Part shown: positions 15,482 through 24,369 of the stretch, piece after piece
Layout: each line of letters starts with the position of its first letter
How positions within the stretch are numbered: the first letter of the stretch is position 1
The notes under the pieces: generated by a model
The model's database searches: none
Told to the model about the DNA's origin: nothing
The model's input: only the letters and a program-made list of their open reading frames with translations
Position numbers and translations under genes: made by a program
NCBI RefSeq assembly: GCF_037151175.1
Contig: NZ_JBBCOR010000007.1
Span: forward strand, 1-64,000
Length of the DNA: 64,000 nucleotides
From: Asaia sp003994335
GTDB lineage: Bacteria; Pseudomonadota; Alphaproteobacteria; Acetobacterales; Acetobacteraceae
Reading direction: 5' to 3'

Positions 15482-16897
15482 TCAGCGTCCAAGCTTGCGC
15501 AGCTTCTCGCCACTCATCAGGCGCTTTTCGATCACTTCCAGCGACATACCCTTCGTTTCAGGCACGAAGGCGAAGGTGAGGACGATGAAGAAGGCGTTCA
15601 GTCCGGCAAAGAGCCAGAAGGTGCCGGAAGTGCCAAACGTGTTCATGAGCGTCAGGAAGCTCGCACCCACGACCATGTTGGTGATCCAGTTGGTAAGGGT
15701 GGAGAGCGAAATACCGAGATTGCGGCCCTGCATCGGCTGGATCTCGGAGCAAAGCACCCACATGAGCGGACCGGCAGACATGGCAAAGCCCGTGCAGAAC
15801 AGCAGCAACAGGAAGATGGCAATGAATTTCGACGTCTCGTCCGACATGTCGGTGTTGAGCAGGATGGCGAGCGCACCCATGCCGAGTGCCATGACCGAGA
15901 AGCCGATATACAGGATGGGCTTGCGGCCCCATTTATCGACGAGCCCGACCGCGATGAAGGTGGCGAGCATGTTCACGAGGCCGATAATGGCGGTGCACCA
16001 CATCTGGGAGGTAGAGTCGAACCCGGCGCGCGACAGGATTTTCGGCGCGTAATACATGATGATATTGATGCCCGCGAGCTGCTGCATGGCCTGGAGCATG
16101 ATGCCAAGCGCAATGGAGCGGCGGAAATTCGAGTTCGTCCTGAGCAGTTCGAAACCGTGCTGCTTGATCTCGAGCTGCTCGCGAATAGCCTTGATTTCCT
16201 TCGCGGCTTCGAGCGGGTCTTCGCGCAGCGAAAGCAGCACTTCGCGGGCTTCCTTGTGGCGACCCTGCATGATCAGCCAGCGCGGGCTGTAGGGCAGGAA
16301 GAGCACGCCGATCAGAAAGAGACCGGCGGGAATGGCGGCCACGCCGAACATCCAGCGCCAGTTGCCGCTATAGGAGAAATAGGTGTTGGACAGAAAGGCG
16401 AGGAAGATGCCGACCGTCACCATGAGCTGATAGGTCGAAACCATGGCGCCGCGTGTGGCTTCACTGGCGATTTCGGACAGATAGAGCGGGGCGGTAAAGG
16501 CCGAGATGCCCACGGCCAGTCCCATGACCACGCGAAATCCGATCATGGAGGGAATGGACCAGCTCAGCGCACAGCCGATAGAGCCGATGACGAAGATCGA
16601 CGCACCTGCAATGAGCGAGCGCTTGCGGCCGAGCGCATGAGACATCCAGCCCGCAGCAAGGGCGCCGACAGCGGCCCCTGCCATCATGGAACTGACCACC
16701 CATTCCTGGGCAAAGGTCGAGGCATTGAATTGCTTGGCGAAGAAATCGAGCGCCCCTGCGACAACGCCAATATCCAGACCGGACATCAGCCCCGCGAGGG
16801 CGGCCAGAACGCCGATGACCAGAATCTTGAATTTTGTCGCATCGAAAACGGATGCCAGGCCGCTTTCTGAATTTCCGGCATCTGTGTCTATCGCCAT
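15482..16897 (-). CDS. Sugar:proton symporter, MFS sugar porter family (GalP/XylE-like)
   Basis: 471 residues with twelve predicted membrane segments and the sugar-porter signatures: GLDIGVVAGAL in helix 1, GRKRSLIAGA after helix 2, PLYLSEIASEATRGAM after helix 4, SPRWLIMQGR before the central loop, QQLAGINIIMYYAPKI in helix 7, DKWGRKP, and PETKGMSLEVIE at the C terminus. It imports a monosaccharide with protons. The start lies nine bases after the asparaginase stop and AAGGA is upstream, so the two form an operon. The sugar cannot be told from sequence. Confidence 0.92.
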   Translation of the reverse strand: MAIDTDAGNSESGLASVFDATKFKILVIGVLAALAGLMSGLDIGVVAGALDFFAKQFNASTFAQEWVVSSMMAGAAVGALAAGWMSHALGRKRSLIAGASIFVIGSIGCALSWSIPSMIGFRVVMGLAVGISAFTAPLYLSEIASEATRGAMVSTYQLMVTVGIFLAFLSNTYFSYSGNWRWMFGVAAIPAGLFLIGVLFLPYSPRWLIMQGRHKEAREVLLSLREDPLEAAKEIKAIREQLEIKQHGFELLRTNSNFRRSIALGIMLQAMQQLAGINIIMYYAPKILSRAGFDSTSQMWCTAIIGLVNMLATFIAVGLVDKWGRKPILYIGFSVMALGMGALAILLNTDMSDETSKFIAIFLLLLFCTGFAMSAGPLMWVLCSEIQPMQGRNLGISLSTLTNWITNMVVGASFLTLMNTFGTSGTFWLFAGLNAFFIVLTFAFVPETKGMSLEVIEKRLMSGEKLRKLGR

Positions 16898-16906
16898 GGG
16901 TTCTTG

Positions 16907-17914
16907 TTATCCTTTTCCGGCGGCACGAAGCGTGCCGACTTCACGTCCATTCCAGTTTTTCATCACCTGATGCGACAATCCGGCCAGAACCTCTCGGTCT
17001 GTGTCATTCCAGAGCGACGCACCCAGATCGAGCAGAAGCGCGGCCAGGGCCACTTCTGCTGCACGGTTTGCGCCGTCATCGGTCTTGATCGCCACGCCAA
17101 GCCCGAGTTCGGGCAAGGACGCGACCATCACGCCTTCTGCACCCATCTTGCAGAAGATCCGGTTACCGAAATGCGCCATCAATGTCGTATCGAAACGTCC
17201 GCTCCCTGCCACCATGAAGGGGTCGGACGCGACTGCTGAACGCAGCCGGGCGGCTGCCGACGCATGGCCGGGAGAAAAATTTCTGCCGGTCCCGAAACGG
17301 GCAAATCCTGTTGCCAGAGCCGCAAGCGGGATGGCGTAGGTGGGCATCGAACAACCATCGAGGCCACGATTGGTCTCATTATGTGGGACTGACGTTGCCA
17401 TGACAAGCGCTTCGGTCACCTGACGCTGCGCCTCGTGGGCCGGGTCGATATAGCCTGCGGGGTCGAGAGACTGGTCGATGGAGAGGCAGATCAGACCGGC
17501 ATGCTTGCCCGAGCAGTTATTATGCAGGGCGGTGGGCTGCGCGCCAGCCGCGGCCAGGGCATGAGCCGCCGCGTCATAGGTCGGCCAGTGTGCGCCGCAT
17601 TCCAGACAGGTCAGTCCCTGCCCCGCCTTGACCAGCATGGAGGCAGCCGTCTCGGCATGGCGTATCTCCCCACCGTGCGACGCACAGGCGAGGGCAAGCT
17701 CGGCATCGGTGAGGCCAAGGCGATCGGCGGCGCCCGTCTCCACCAGGGGCAGAGCCAGAAGCGCCTTGACCGTGGAGCGGGGGAAAATGGGCTTGTCTAT
17801 CGCGCCGAGCGCGCGCACCACGCGCCCCGTATCGTCCATGACGGCAATACGTCCATGATGCAGGGACTCGACACGTCCGCCGCGTGTGACTTCGGCGAGG
17901 GCGACATCATCCAT
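16907..17914 (-). CDS. L-asparaginase, asparaginase II family (R. etli type)
   Basis: 335 residues. It hydrolyses asparagine to aspartate and ammonia. The family signatures are VVRALGAIDKPIFPRSTVKALLALPLVE, CASHGGEIRH, HNNCSGKHAGLICL and VAGSGRFDTTLMAHFGNRIFCKMGAEGV. There is no signal peptide, so it is cytoplasmic, unlike the unrelated E. coli AnsB. The ATG at 17914 is supported by AAGGA eight bases upstream; an in-frame ATG at 17929 is possible. The next gene downstream, nine bases away, is the sugar symporter, an unusual pairing that may simply couple nitrogen and carbon uptake. Confidence 0.9.
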   Translation of the reverse strand: MDDVALAEVTRGGRVESLHHGRIAVMDDTGRVVRALGAIDKPIFPRSTVKALLALPLVETGAADRLGLTDAELALACASHGGEIRHAETAASMLVKAGQGLTCLECGAHWPTYDAAAHALAAAGAQPTALHNNCSGKHAGLICLSIDQSLDPAGYIDPAHEAQRQVTEALVMATSVPHNETNRGLDGCSMPTYAIPLAALATGFARFGTGRNFSPGHASAAARLRSAVASDPFMVAGSGRFDTTLMAHFGNRIFCKMGAEGVMVASLPELGLGVAIKTDDGANRAAEVALAALLLDLGASLWNDTDREVLAGLSHQVMKNWNGREVGTLRAAGKG

Positions 17915-18018
17915 GACTGGGTCCTTCATTGGTGAGAGGTATTGTTGAATGCGCAGGGAGAGGCGCACTCGTGAGAAAAGCGGAGTCCGACGGGAACATG
18001 GGCTCGAAATGCCCTGTC

Positions 18019-18588
18019 TCAACCGGATGGCGTCTGACGGGAAAGGAGATAGCAGGCCACGCCGAGCCGCGCACTCATATCGGGGTCGGCCTCGATCCAG
18101 GGGGTGAGATCGGATTTGCGGGCTCTGAGCAACAGACCGGGCGTTTCGTGCGCATCATCCGCCATGTCCTCCGCCATGTCCTCCGCCTGTGCGGCGAGAA
18201 GGGCGAAAACGCCCGATCGTTCGGTCATGAGGAGCGGCGCACGGGCGTCCAGTCTCAATCCTTCCCGCATAAGCTCCTCCCCTTCATCACGGTTCACCAG
18301 CAGATAGAGCCACGCATCGGGCGTGTCGGCTTCCGTGAAGGCGCGGTTTGACACGACCAGAAGCGGCGCCTCCTCAGGGTTCAGATGGGTGCGGCGCTCG
18401 GGAGGAACATAGGTGAAGAGATCGGCCTCCGGGCGATCGGGATCAGAAGGCTCGGAGTGGGAAACGGGCCGAGGGCTTTTCGACGTCCCTTGTCGTGCGC
18501 GCGACTGGCGTAGCGGCCGGTCAGGTCGGGTGTGTGCCGCACCACCTTCAAGCGGGAGTTTATCCATCGGGGCCTTGGCGCGAGACAC
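18019..18588 (-). CDS. Hypothetical protein downstream of zur
   Basis: 189 residues. The first 55 are basic, Pro/Arg-rich and probably disordered. The remainder (FTYVPPERRTHLNPEEAPLLVVSNRAFTEADTPDAWLYLLVNRDEGEELMREGLRLDARAPLLMT) looks like a small alpha-beta domain. I recognise no family. It starts twelve bases after the zur stop on the same strand, so it is probably cotranscribed with zur and may respond to zinc. There are no cysteines or His clusters that would suggest zinc binding. Competing open frames on the other strand lack ribosome sites. Confidence 0.6.
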   Translation of the reverse strand: MSRAKAPMDKLPLEGGAAHTRPDRPLRQSRARQGTSKSPRPVSHSEPSDPDRPEADLFTYVPPERRTHLNPEEAPLLVVSNRAFTEADTPDAWLYLLVNRDEGEELMREGLRLDARAPLLMTERSGVFALLAAQAEDMAEDMADDAHETPGLLLRARKSDLTPWIEADPDMSARLGVACYLLSRQTPSG

Positions 18589-18600
18589 AGATCGCCCGGC

Positions 18601-19101
18601 TCAGCCCTGCTGACAGGCGGCACAGAGCCCTTCGATCTCGACCGTGGATTGATGCGGCTTGAAGCCGATCTTGCGGGCGGCATGAGCGATGGCATGGGTG
18701 ATCTCGCTGTCCTCCACCTCGCTTACCGTCCCGCAGCCGCTGCAGATCAGGAATTGCGCGCGATGGCCGCAGCCATGGCCATGATGGCAGTCCAGACGAT
18801 GCGCGCAGCCGATGAAGGCGCTCATGCGCTCGATGCGATGGATGAGCCCCTGTGAAAGCAGGAAATCGATGGCCCGATACACAGTCGGCGGGGCCGCATT
18901 ACGCTGATACTGACGCAGATGGTCGAGAATGTCGTAGGCGCCGACAGGCTTGTTGCTCTGGAGGATCAGGCCGAGAACCAGACGGCGCGTTTCAGTCAGA
19001 CGGCTCGTACGTGCTGCACAGAAAGCGGCGGCACGATCCAGAAGCGCCAGCGTATCGGGTGAGAACGGGTCCTGAACTGCCGTCGCCGTCGAAGTGAGCA
19101 T
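18601..19101 (-). CDS. zur: Zur, zinc-responsive Fur family repressor
   Basis: 166 residues. The N-terminal winged helix (LTETRRLVLGLILQSNKPVGAYDILDHLR, PTVYRAIDFLLSQGLIHRIE) is followed by the metal-binding half with CHHGHGCGHRAQFLICSGCGTVSEVE and a C-terminal CAAC pair. The two CxxC pairs (in FLICSGCG and CAAC) form the structural zinc site, while the His/Cys-rich stretch senses zinc. It is divergent from znuA with a Zur box between, which separates it from Fur and PerR. It represses znuACB when zinc is plentiful. Confidence 0.9.
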   Translation of the reverse strand: MLTSTATAVQDPFSPDTLALLDRAAAFCAARTSRLTETRRLVLGLILQSNKPVGAYDILDHLRQYQRNAAPPTVYRAIDFLLSQGLIHRIERMSAFIGCAHRLDCHHGHGCGHRAQFLICSGCGTVSEVEDSEITHAIAHAARKIGFKPHQSTVEIEGLCAACQQG

Positions 19102-19164
19102 GGAGAAATTCCTTTTCCGGCTTGTCCTGACCAGAGTTCCGCCTCTATATCGCGTATCTCAGTC

Positions 19165-19177
19165 GTTATAATATAAC
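19165..19177. promoter_or_regulatory. Zur box in the zur/znuA intergenic region
   Basis: GTTATAATATAAC is a perfect palindrome of six-base arms around one central base. It equals the core of the enterobacterial Zur consensus (TGTTATANTATAACA). It lies 15 bases upstream of the znuA start and would block its promoter when Zur is zinc-loaded. Confidence 0.85.
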
Positions 19178-19191
19178 TAAAGGCGACTTTT

Positions 19192-20055
19192 TTGCGCCAG
19201 TTCCTGCCGATCCTGATCTGCTTTCTGACCCTGCTTGGCTCCGCGAAGGCCGCGCCGGTAAGGGTTTTCTGCGCCGAGGCGCTCTGGTGCGATCTGGCCT
19301 CGGGGCTGGGTGGTCCGTCGGTTCATACCGCAAGTGTGCTGACCTCGCCGCGTATCGACCCGCACGACTTTCAGGTCTCTCCCGATATGGCGCGTGAACT
19401 CGCGGAGTCCAGTATCGTCGTGCTGACAGGCGGGCATTATGATGACTGGATCAACCCGCTGCTTTCGGCGCAGCCGAGCCCATCCCGCCGCGTGATCTCT
19501 GCCGCCGCGCTGTCCGGGCTGCCACAGGGCGCAAACCCTCATCTCTTCGATGACCCGGCCGCCATAGCGCGCGTGATCCAGGCTCTGGGGGCTGAACTTG
19601 CGCTCTCCCTGCCGAGTGAGGCATCGGCCATTGCCGCGCGTCAGGCTCGGTATGCCGCGATGACAGCCCGGTTCTCGGCCCGGATGGCGGCGCTGCGTCC
19701 CGTCACGAAAGGCCTGCGGATCGCCGTGCTCGAGCCGGTAGGCGGCCCGGTTTTCGACGCACTCGGGCTCGATGTCGTGGATCCTGATTTTGCACTCGCC
19801 ATGATGAATCATGTCGATCCCGCACCCCGGGACGTTGCCCGTCTGGAAGAGGCGCTTCAGCGCAGGACGATCAAGGCCCTCGTGATCAACCCGGCCATGG
19901 GCGGCCCCACGCTCGATCGGCTCCAGACCCTGGCCAGACATGCGGGCATTGCGGTGGTGGCTTTTGACGAATTTCCTGCGCCGTCCGTGCTCTGGCAGGA
20001 CTGGATGACGTCAAGGCTCGACCGGCTCGTTGCAGCTCTGGGTGTCCGTGGCTGA
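19192..20055 (+). CDS. znuA: Zinc ABC transporter substrate-binding protein
   Basis: 287 residues, periplasmic. A clean signal peptide (MRQFLPILICFLTLLGSAKA) is followed by a cluster A-I metal-binding protein. The probable zinc ligands are His in DPHDFQVS and NPHLFDD, His in MNHVDPAP, and Asp in VAFDEF. The His-rich loop of E. coli ZnuA is absent. It starts with TTG at 19192; AAAGGCG is just upstream and no ATG fits. It is the first gene of znuACB, with the start of znuC one base after its stop. Confidence 0.88.
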   Translation: MRQFLPILICFLTLLGSAKAAPVRVFCAEALWCDLASGLGGPSVHTASVLTSPRIDPHDFQVSPDMARELAESSIVVLTGGHYDDWINPLLSAQPSPSRRVISAAALSGLPQGANPHLFDDPAAIARVIQALGAELALSLPSEASAIAARQARYAAMTARFSARMAALRPVTKGLRIAVLEPVGGPVFDALGLDVVDPDFALAMMNHVDPAPRDVARLEEALQRRTIKALVINPAMGGPTLDRLQTLARHAGIAVVAFDEFPAPSVLWQDWMTSRLDRLVAALGVRG

Positions 20056-20056
20056 C

Positions 20057-20725
20057 ATGATACCGGCTCTGGCTCTGAAAACCCTCACGCTGACGCATGG
20101 GCGTCGTGTTCTGATCGACCAGGCAGATCTGACGCTCGGGCAAGGCACCTTGACCCTGCTCGCCGGGGCCAATGGTCAGGGCAAGACCACACTCCTGCGC
20201 GCCTTGATGGGGCTGCATCCCTTGCAGGGCGGAGCGATCGAGATATTCGGCCAGACGCCCCGCCGGGCGCGGCGCCGGACAGGCTATATGCCCCAGGATC
20301 GTCGTCTTCCGGCCCCGCAAATGACAGGGCGCGCCTTTCTGGCGGCGTCATGGCAAGGCACGCGTTTCGGGCTTCCCGGCTGGGGGCAGAATCTGAGGTC
20401 GGCCCTCCAGGCGTGCCTCGCCATGACCGGAAGTGAGAAACTGGTCGATCAGCCCCTGAGCCAGCTCTCCGGCGGTGAAAGACAACGTGTGTTTCTGGCG
20501 GGTGCCCTTCTGGATGCGCCTTCCCTTCTCGTGCTGGATGAGCCGTTGAGCGGCATGGATACGCAGTGGCAGGCCGCAATACTGGCGATGCTGCGCGCGC
20601 GCTGCCGTGAGACGGGCATGGCCGTGCTCATGTCGTGTCACGGTATTGAGGCCGCTCTGTCCTATGCCGACCACGTGCTCCTGATCGATGGCCAGAAGCT
20701 GGAGCTGCGCGATGCTGCATTATGA
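20057..20725 (+). CDS. znuC: Zinc ABC transporter ATP-binding protein
   Basis: 222 residues. Walker A is GANGQGKTTLL (about 40-50), the signature is LSGGERQRVFLAGAL, and Walker B is LLVLDEPLSGMD, with the switch His in MSCHGIEA. It powers zinc uptake with ZnuA and ZnuB. The ATG at 20057 is one base after the znuA stop; a GTG at 20048 inside znuA is an alternative. It overlaps znuB by 14 bases. Confidence 0.92.
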   Translation: MIPALALKTLTLTHGRRVLIDQADLTLGQGTLTLLAGANGQGKTTLLRALMGLHPLQGGAIEIFGQTPRRARRRTGYMPQDRRLPAPQMTGRAFLAASWQGTRFGLPGWGQNLRSALQACLAMTGSEKLVDQPLSQLSGGERQRVFLAGALLDAPSLLVLDEPLSGMDTQWQAAILAMLRARCRETGMAVLMSCHGIEAALSYADHVLLIDGQKLELRDAAL

Positions 20726-21527
20726 GTTCATGCAGAACGCCTTCTTGGCGACAGGCGTAGTCTCGGTTCTGAGCGGTCTCGTCGGCTGGTTCCTGGTACT
20801 CCGCGGTCAGAGTTTTGCCGGTCATGCACTCTCTCATATCGGCTATGCGGGTGCGACCGGGGCCGTGCTGATCGGACTCACGCCGTTCTGGGGGATGGTT
20901 CTCTCGGCTCTCGCCGCTGCGCTGGTACTGGGGTGGGAGCCACAGGGTGATCAGCGCAGCACTGCGGTCGCAGCCAGCCAGCGCGATAGCGTGATCGGTG
21001 TGGTGCTTGCCGCCAGCCTTGGGCTCGGGCTGCTCTTCCTCAAGATCCAGAATGTCCCGGTCAGCAGCACCACCGCCCTGCTTTTCGGCAATGTTCTGGG
21101 TGTAGACCGGGCGACCCTTGATCTGCTGTTTCTGTTGGGGGGCGTGTGTCTGATCGGGCTATGGGTACTGGGCAGGCCGCTTCTTTTCGCCAGTCTCGAC
21201 CCGGATCTGGCTGCGGCGAAAGGGGTTCGGCTGAAGCTGGTCGCCTGTGGTTTCATGGCGCTCGTTGCTCTCGCCACGGCCATCTGCTCGCAGACGATCG
21301 GGATCCTGCTGGTGTTCAGTCTGCTGGTCGGGCCAGCTGCCTGCGCCCTGAGGCTCGGTCTTTCTCCCTGGCCTGGGCTGTTCTGCTCGGCAGCCCTCGC
21401 GCTTATCCTGTCATGGGGCGGGCTGATTATCGCCTGGTATACGGGGGCGCCAGCGTCTTTCTGCATCAGCGCCGGGGCTGCCGTGAGCTACATTCTGGTC
21501 CGTCTGCTCGCGCCGAAGAACCGCTGA
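20712..21527 (+). CDS. znuB: Zinc ABC transporter permease
   Basis: 271 residues with about eight membrane segments. FAGHALSHIGYAGATGAVLIG and DLAAAKGVRLKLV match the ABC-3 family of metal permeases. It forms the membrane channel for zinc in the znuACB operon. The start at 20712 overlaps the end of znuC by 14 bases; longer versions extend into znuC and are not needed. Confidence 0.92.
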   Translation: MLHYEFMQNAFLATGVVSVLSGLVGWFLVLRGQSFAGHALSHIGYAGATGAVLIGLTPFWGMVLSALAAALVLGWEPQGDQRSTAVAASQRDSVIGVVLAASLGLGLLFLKIQNVPVSSTTALLFGNVLGVDRATLDLLFLLGGVCLIGLWVLGRPLLFASLDPDLAAAKGVRLKLVACGFMALVALATAICSQTIGILLVFSLLVGPAACALRLGLSPWPGLFCSAALALILSWGGLIIAWYTGAPASFCISAGAAVSYILVRLLAPKNR

Positions 21528-21568
21528 GCCGCAACTGAGAAACGCCGAGCGCTTCGTCTGGCGCGCGA

Positions 21569-21694
21569 TCAGGCGATGCGCCAGTCTATCAGCATGATGA
21601 CCACCACGAAAACGGCCAGCACGATATGCATGATGATCAGTTCACGCAGGTTGATCGTGGGTACGTCCTGCCTGGGCTTCGTCGGTTTGGCCAT
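21569..21694 (-). CDS. 41-residue single-pass membrane protein
   Basis: A small gene on the minus strand. The protein begins MAKPTKPRQDVPTINLREL, a basic hydrophilic head, and continues as one membrane helix (IIMHIVLAVFVVVIMLI) with a short DWRIA tail. AAGGAG lies six bases upstream of the ATG, a strong ribosome site that argues it is translated. It is convergent with znuB. Function is unknown; its size and topology resemble accessory subunits of membrane complexes or small stress proteins. Confidence 0.7.
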   Translation of the reverse strand: MAKPTKPRQDVPTINLRELIIMHIVLAVFVVVIMLIDWRIA

Positions 21695-21761
21695 AAGGCG
21701 CTCCTTTTTGCTTTTTGCCCTGCGAGCTTAAACCAATTCGTGGGTCTTCAGTTATATCGTC

Positions 21762-23243
21762 ATGATAAATAATGCAGAGCCACAGGGCCATGGTGCGACC
21801 CCTCATGAGGATCATCCCATCGAGGTGTCCCCCTATGCGAAATATATCCTGATACTCGCCGCCGTCGTGGCCGCCATATGCGGCGGTCTTTACGGCTATG
21901 ATACGGGCATCATTTCCGGCGCGCTGCTATTGATCTCGGATGACTTTCATCTGAGCAGCACCATGCAGGAAATGGTGGCCTCTGCCATCCTGGCTGGCGC
22001 AATCCTGGGCGCTCTGGCGGCCGGGTCTTTTTCAGAAAAATACGGAAGGCGCGCCTGCGTGACCCTGGTAAGCGGGGTGTTCGTTCTGGGGGCGCTCGCC
22101 TGTGCCTTTTCTCCGGATGTCTGGCTGCTGATCATCTCGCGCGTGTTTCTCGGCTTTGCGGTCGGTGGGTCCACGCAGGTCGTGCCGATGTACATCTCCG
22201 AGCTCGCTCCGGCGGAAAAGCGCGGTACGCTGGTCACCATGTTCAATGTGGCGATCGGGCTGGGTATCCTACTCGCCAACATCATCGGTTTTACAGAGCG
22301 TGAGGCCTGGGGCTGGCGACCGATGGTGGGTCTCGCCGCCATTCCTGCTGCCATCGTATTCGTCTCCATGTTCTTCATGCCCAAAAGCCCGCGCTGGACG
22401 GCAGAGAATGAAGGCATGAAACGGGCCATCATCGAGCTTGGGCGTATCCGGACCTCAAAGAAGGTGATCCGCAAGGAAGTGCGCGAAATGCGCGAGAATG
22501 CGGAATCGGCTGATCCGCGCAATCGTGGCTGGAAGGGGCTGTTCCGTCCCTGGGTGCGCCCGGCTCTGGTCGCAGCCCTCGGTGTGGCCTTCTTCACCCA
22601 GTGCGGCGGGCTGGAGATGATGATCTATTACGCCCCGACCTTTCTGCGCGATGCCGGGTTCGGTGCATCCTCTGCCCTCATGGCCTCCCTGGGTGTCGCC
22701 ATCACCTACTGCATCATGACGTTCATCGGCTGCCTGATCGTTGATCGGGTCGGGCGTCGCCGTCTGATGCTGATCATGGGGCCAGGCTCCATCGTGAGCC
22801 TGATCGGTCTGGGTATCGTATTTGCCATGCATCCTGCGGCAGGCAGCGCGGGCTCCTATCTGGTCATCGTGTTTCTGCTGCTCTTCATGGCCTTCAACTC
22901 GGGCGGGATCCAGGTCTGTGGATGGCTGCTTGGCGCCGAGATGTTCCCGCTTTCAATGCGTGGTCAGGCTACCAGCCTTCATGCCGCAACGCTCTGGGGC
23001 TCCGATCTCCTGGTCACGGGTACGGCGCTGACACTGGTGCAGCTCATTACCCTGGGTGGAACCATGTGGTTCTACGCAGCCGTCAATCTTGCTTCCGTCG
23101 CGTTCATCTTTTTCTTCGTGCCCGAGACCGCCGGTGCCACACTGGAGGATATCGAGCTGGCGCTTCATGAGAAGCGCTTCCGCCCGAGTAAGGGGCAGAC
23201 GCGCATCGTCTCGGAGGACGCTCAGGAAGAGGCGGCAGCCTGA
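21762..23243 (+). CDS. Sugar:proton symporter, MFS sugar porter family
   Basis: 493 residues and twelve membrane segments, with the signatures GYDTGIISGALLLI, EKYGRRACVTLVSG, PMYISELAPAEKRGTLV, SPRWTAENEG, DRVGRRRLMLI and PETAGATLEDIE. It is a paralogue of the transporter at 15482 but clearly different in sequence. The QQ-x-x-GIN signature of helix 7 is replaced by TQCGGLEMMIYYAPTF, which suggests a different substrate from GalP. It stands alone and is followed by a strong terminator. A polyol or pentose is possible; the sequence does not decide. Confidence 0.9.
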   Translation: MINNAEPQGHGATPHEDHPIEVSPYAKYILILAAVVAAICGGLYGYDTGIISGALLLISDDFHLSSTMQEMVASAILAGAILGALAAGSFSEKYGRRACVTLVSGVFVLGALACAFSPDVWLLIISRVFLGFAVGGSTQVVPMYISELAPAEKRGTLVTMFNVAIGLGILLANIIGFTEREAWGWRPMVGLAAIPAAIVFVSMFFMPKSPRWTAENEGMKRAIIELGRIRTSKKVIRKEVREMRENAESADPRNRGWKGLFRPWVRPALVAALGVAFFTQCGGLEMMIYYAPTFLRDAGFGASSALMASLGVAITYCIMTFIGCLIVDRVGRRRLMLIMGPGSIVSLIGLGIVFAMHPAAGSAGSYLVIVFLLLFMAFNSGGIQVCGWLLGAEMFPLSMRGQATSLHAATLWGSDLLVTGTALTLVQLITLGGTMWFYAAVNLASVAFIFFFVPETAGATLEDIELALHEKRFRPSKGQTRIVSEDAQEEAAA

Positions 23244-23280
23244 ACCCTGCCTGTGCTCACACGGGTCCGTATCGATCGAT

Positions 23281-23316
23281 AAGGGGCGGCCTTCCGGGGG
23301 AGGGCCGCCCCTTTTT
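23281..23316 (+). terminator. Rho-independent terminator after the sugar transporter
   Basis: An eleven-pair stem AAGGGGCGGCC (23281-23291) with GGCCGCCCCTT (23303-23313), an eleven-base loop and a T-rich end (TTTTT). It separates the transporter from accD. Confidence 0.88.
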
Positions 23317-23438
23317 GTGAAACTGGCGTTACGCGCGAGAAATCGCTAAAAGCGGCCTCGGAATGACTGTTGCCCATCCGACCGCAGCGCCTTCGTGCCA
23401 GGGGAAACCATGCGGAACAGGCGAGAAGTAGGATCAAT

Positions 23439-24311
23439 ATGAGCTGGCTGACCGAATACGTTCGACCGAAAATCCGTGGCCTTCTGCAGCGCGAAGTGCC
23501 GGAAAATCTCTGGACCAGCTGTGAGTCGTGCTCGCAGATGATCCTGATCAAGGATCTCGAGAAGGCCCAGCGCGTCTGCCCCCATTGCGGTCACCACGGC
23601 AAGGCGAAGGCAACCGAACGCCTCGAATGGACCTTTGACGGCGGCAAATATACCAAGATCGAACTGCCCAAGGTTCCCAGCGATCCGCTCGGATTCCGCG
23701 ACCAGAAGAAATATGCCGACCGTCTGAAGGACGCCAAGACCAAGACCCATCTCGATGAGTCCCTGGCCGTCGCCCATGGCAAGATCGGCGGTCACGACGC
23801 CGTCGTTGCGGTCATGGCCTATGAGTTCATGGCGGGCACCATGGGCACCGCTCTGGGTGAGGCATTCATTGCCGCATGCCGTCTGGCCGTGCTGCAGAAG
23901 GCCGCGCTGGTGATCTACACCGCCTCGGGCGGCGCGCGTATGCAGGAAGGCGTTCTTTCGCTCATGCAGATGCCGCGCACCACGATCGGCGTCGAGATGC
24001 TCAAGGATGCGGGCCTGCCCTACATCGTCGTGCTGACCAACCCGACCACGGGCGGTGTCTCGGCTTCCTTCGCGATGCTGGGCGATGTGCAGATTGCCGA
24101 GCCCGAGGCGTTGATCGCCTTCACCGGCCCGCGCGTGATTCAGGACACGGTACGCGAGAAGCTGCCCGAGGGCTTCCAGCGCTCTGAATATCTGCGCGAC
24201 CACGGGATGGTGGACATGGTGGTGGCGCGCCCTGAACTGCAGACCATGCTGGGCCGTCTCATCGGCATGATGATGAACAAGCCGGTTGCGGTCGAAACCG
24301 AAGCCGCCTGA
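23439..24311 (+). CDS. accD: Acetyl-CoA carboxylase carboxyltransferase subunit beta
   Basis: 290 residues. It works with AccA to move the carboxyl group from biotin to acetyl-CoA, giving malonyl-CoA for fatty acid synthesis. The N-terminal zinc finger has Cys28, Cys31, Cys47 and Cys50. The carboxyltransferase core carries YTASGGARMQEGVLSLMQM, TTGGVSASFAMLGD and GPRVIQDTVREKLPEGFQRSE. The ATG at 23439 is preceded by AGGA. It is followed by folC with a gap of about 60 bases; accD-folC is a common pair in bacteria. Confidence 0.97.
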   Translation: MSWLTEYVRPKIRGLLQREVPENLWTSCESCSQMILIKDLEKAQRVCPHCGHHGKAKATERLEWTFDGGKYTKIELPKVPSDPLGFRDQKKYADRLKDAKTKTHLDESLAVAHGKIGGHDAVVAVMAYEFMAGTMGTALGEAFIAACRLAVLQKAALVIYTASGGARMQEGVLSLMQMPRTTIGVEMLKDAGLPYIVVLTNPTTGGVSASFAMLGDVQIAEPEALIAFTGPRVIQDTVREKLPEGFQRSEYLRDHGMVDMVVARPELQTMLGRLIGMMMNKPVAVETEAA

Positions 24312-24369
24312 AATCAGGTCTGTCCGGAAGGACCGGGCAGGCTCCTTATCCCGCACTCCCGGACAGATC

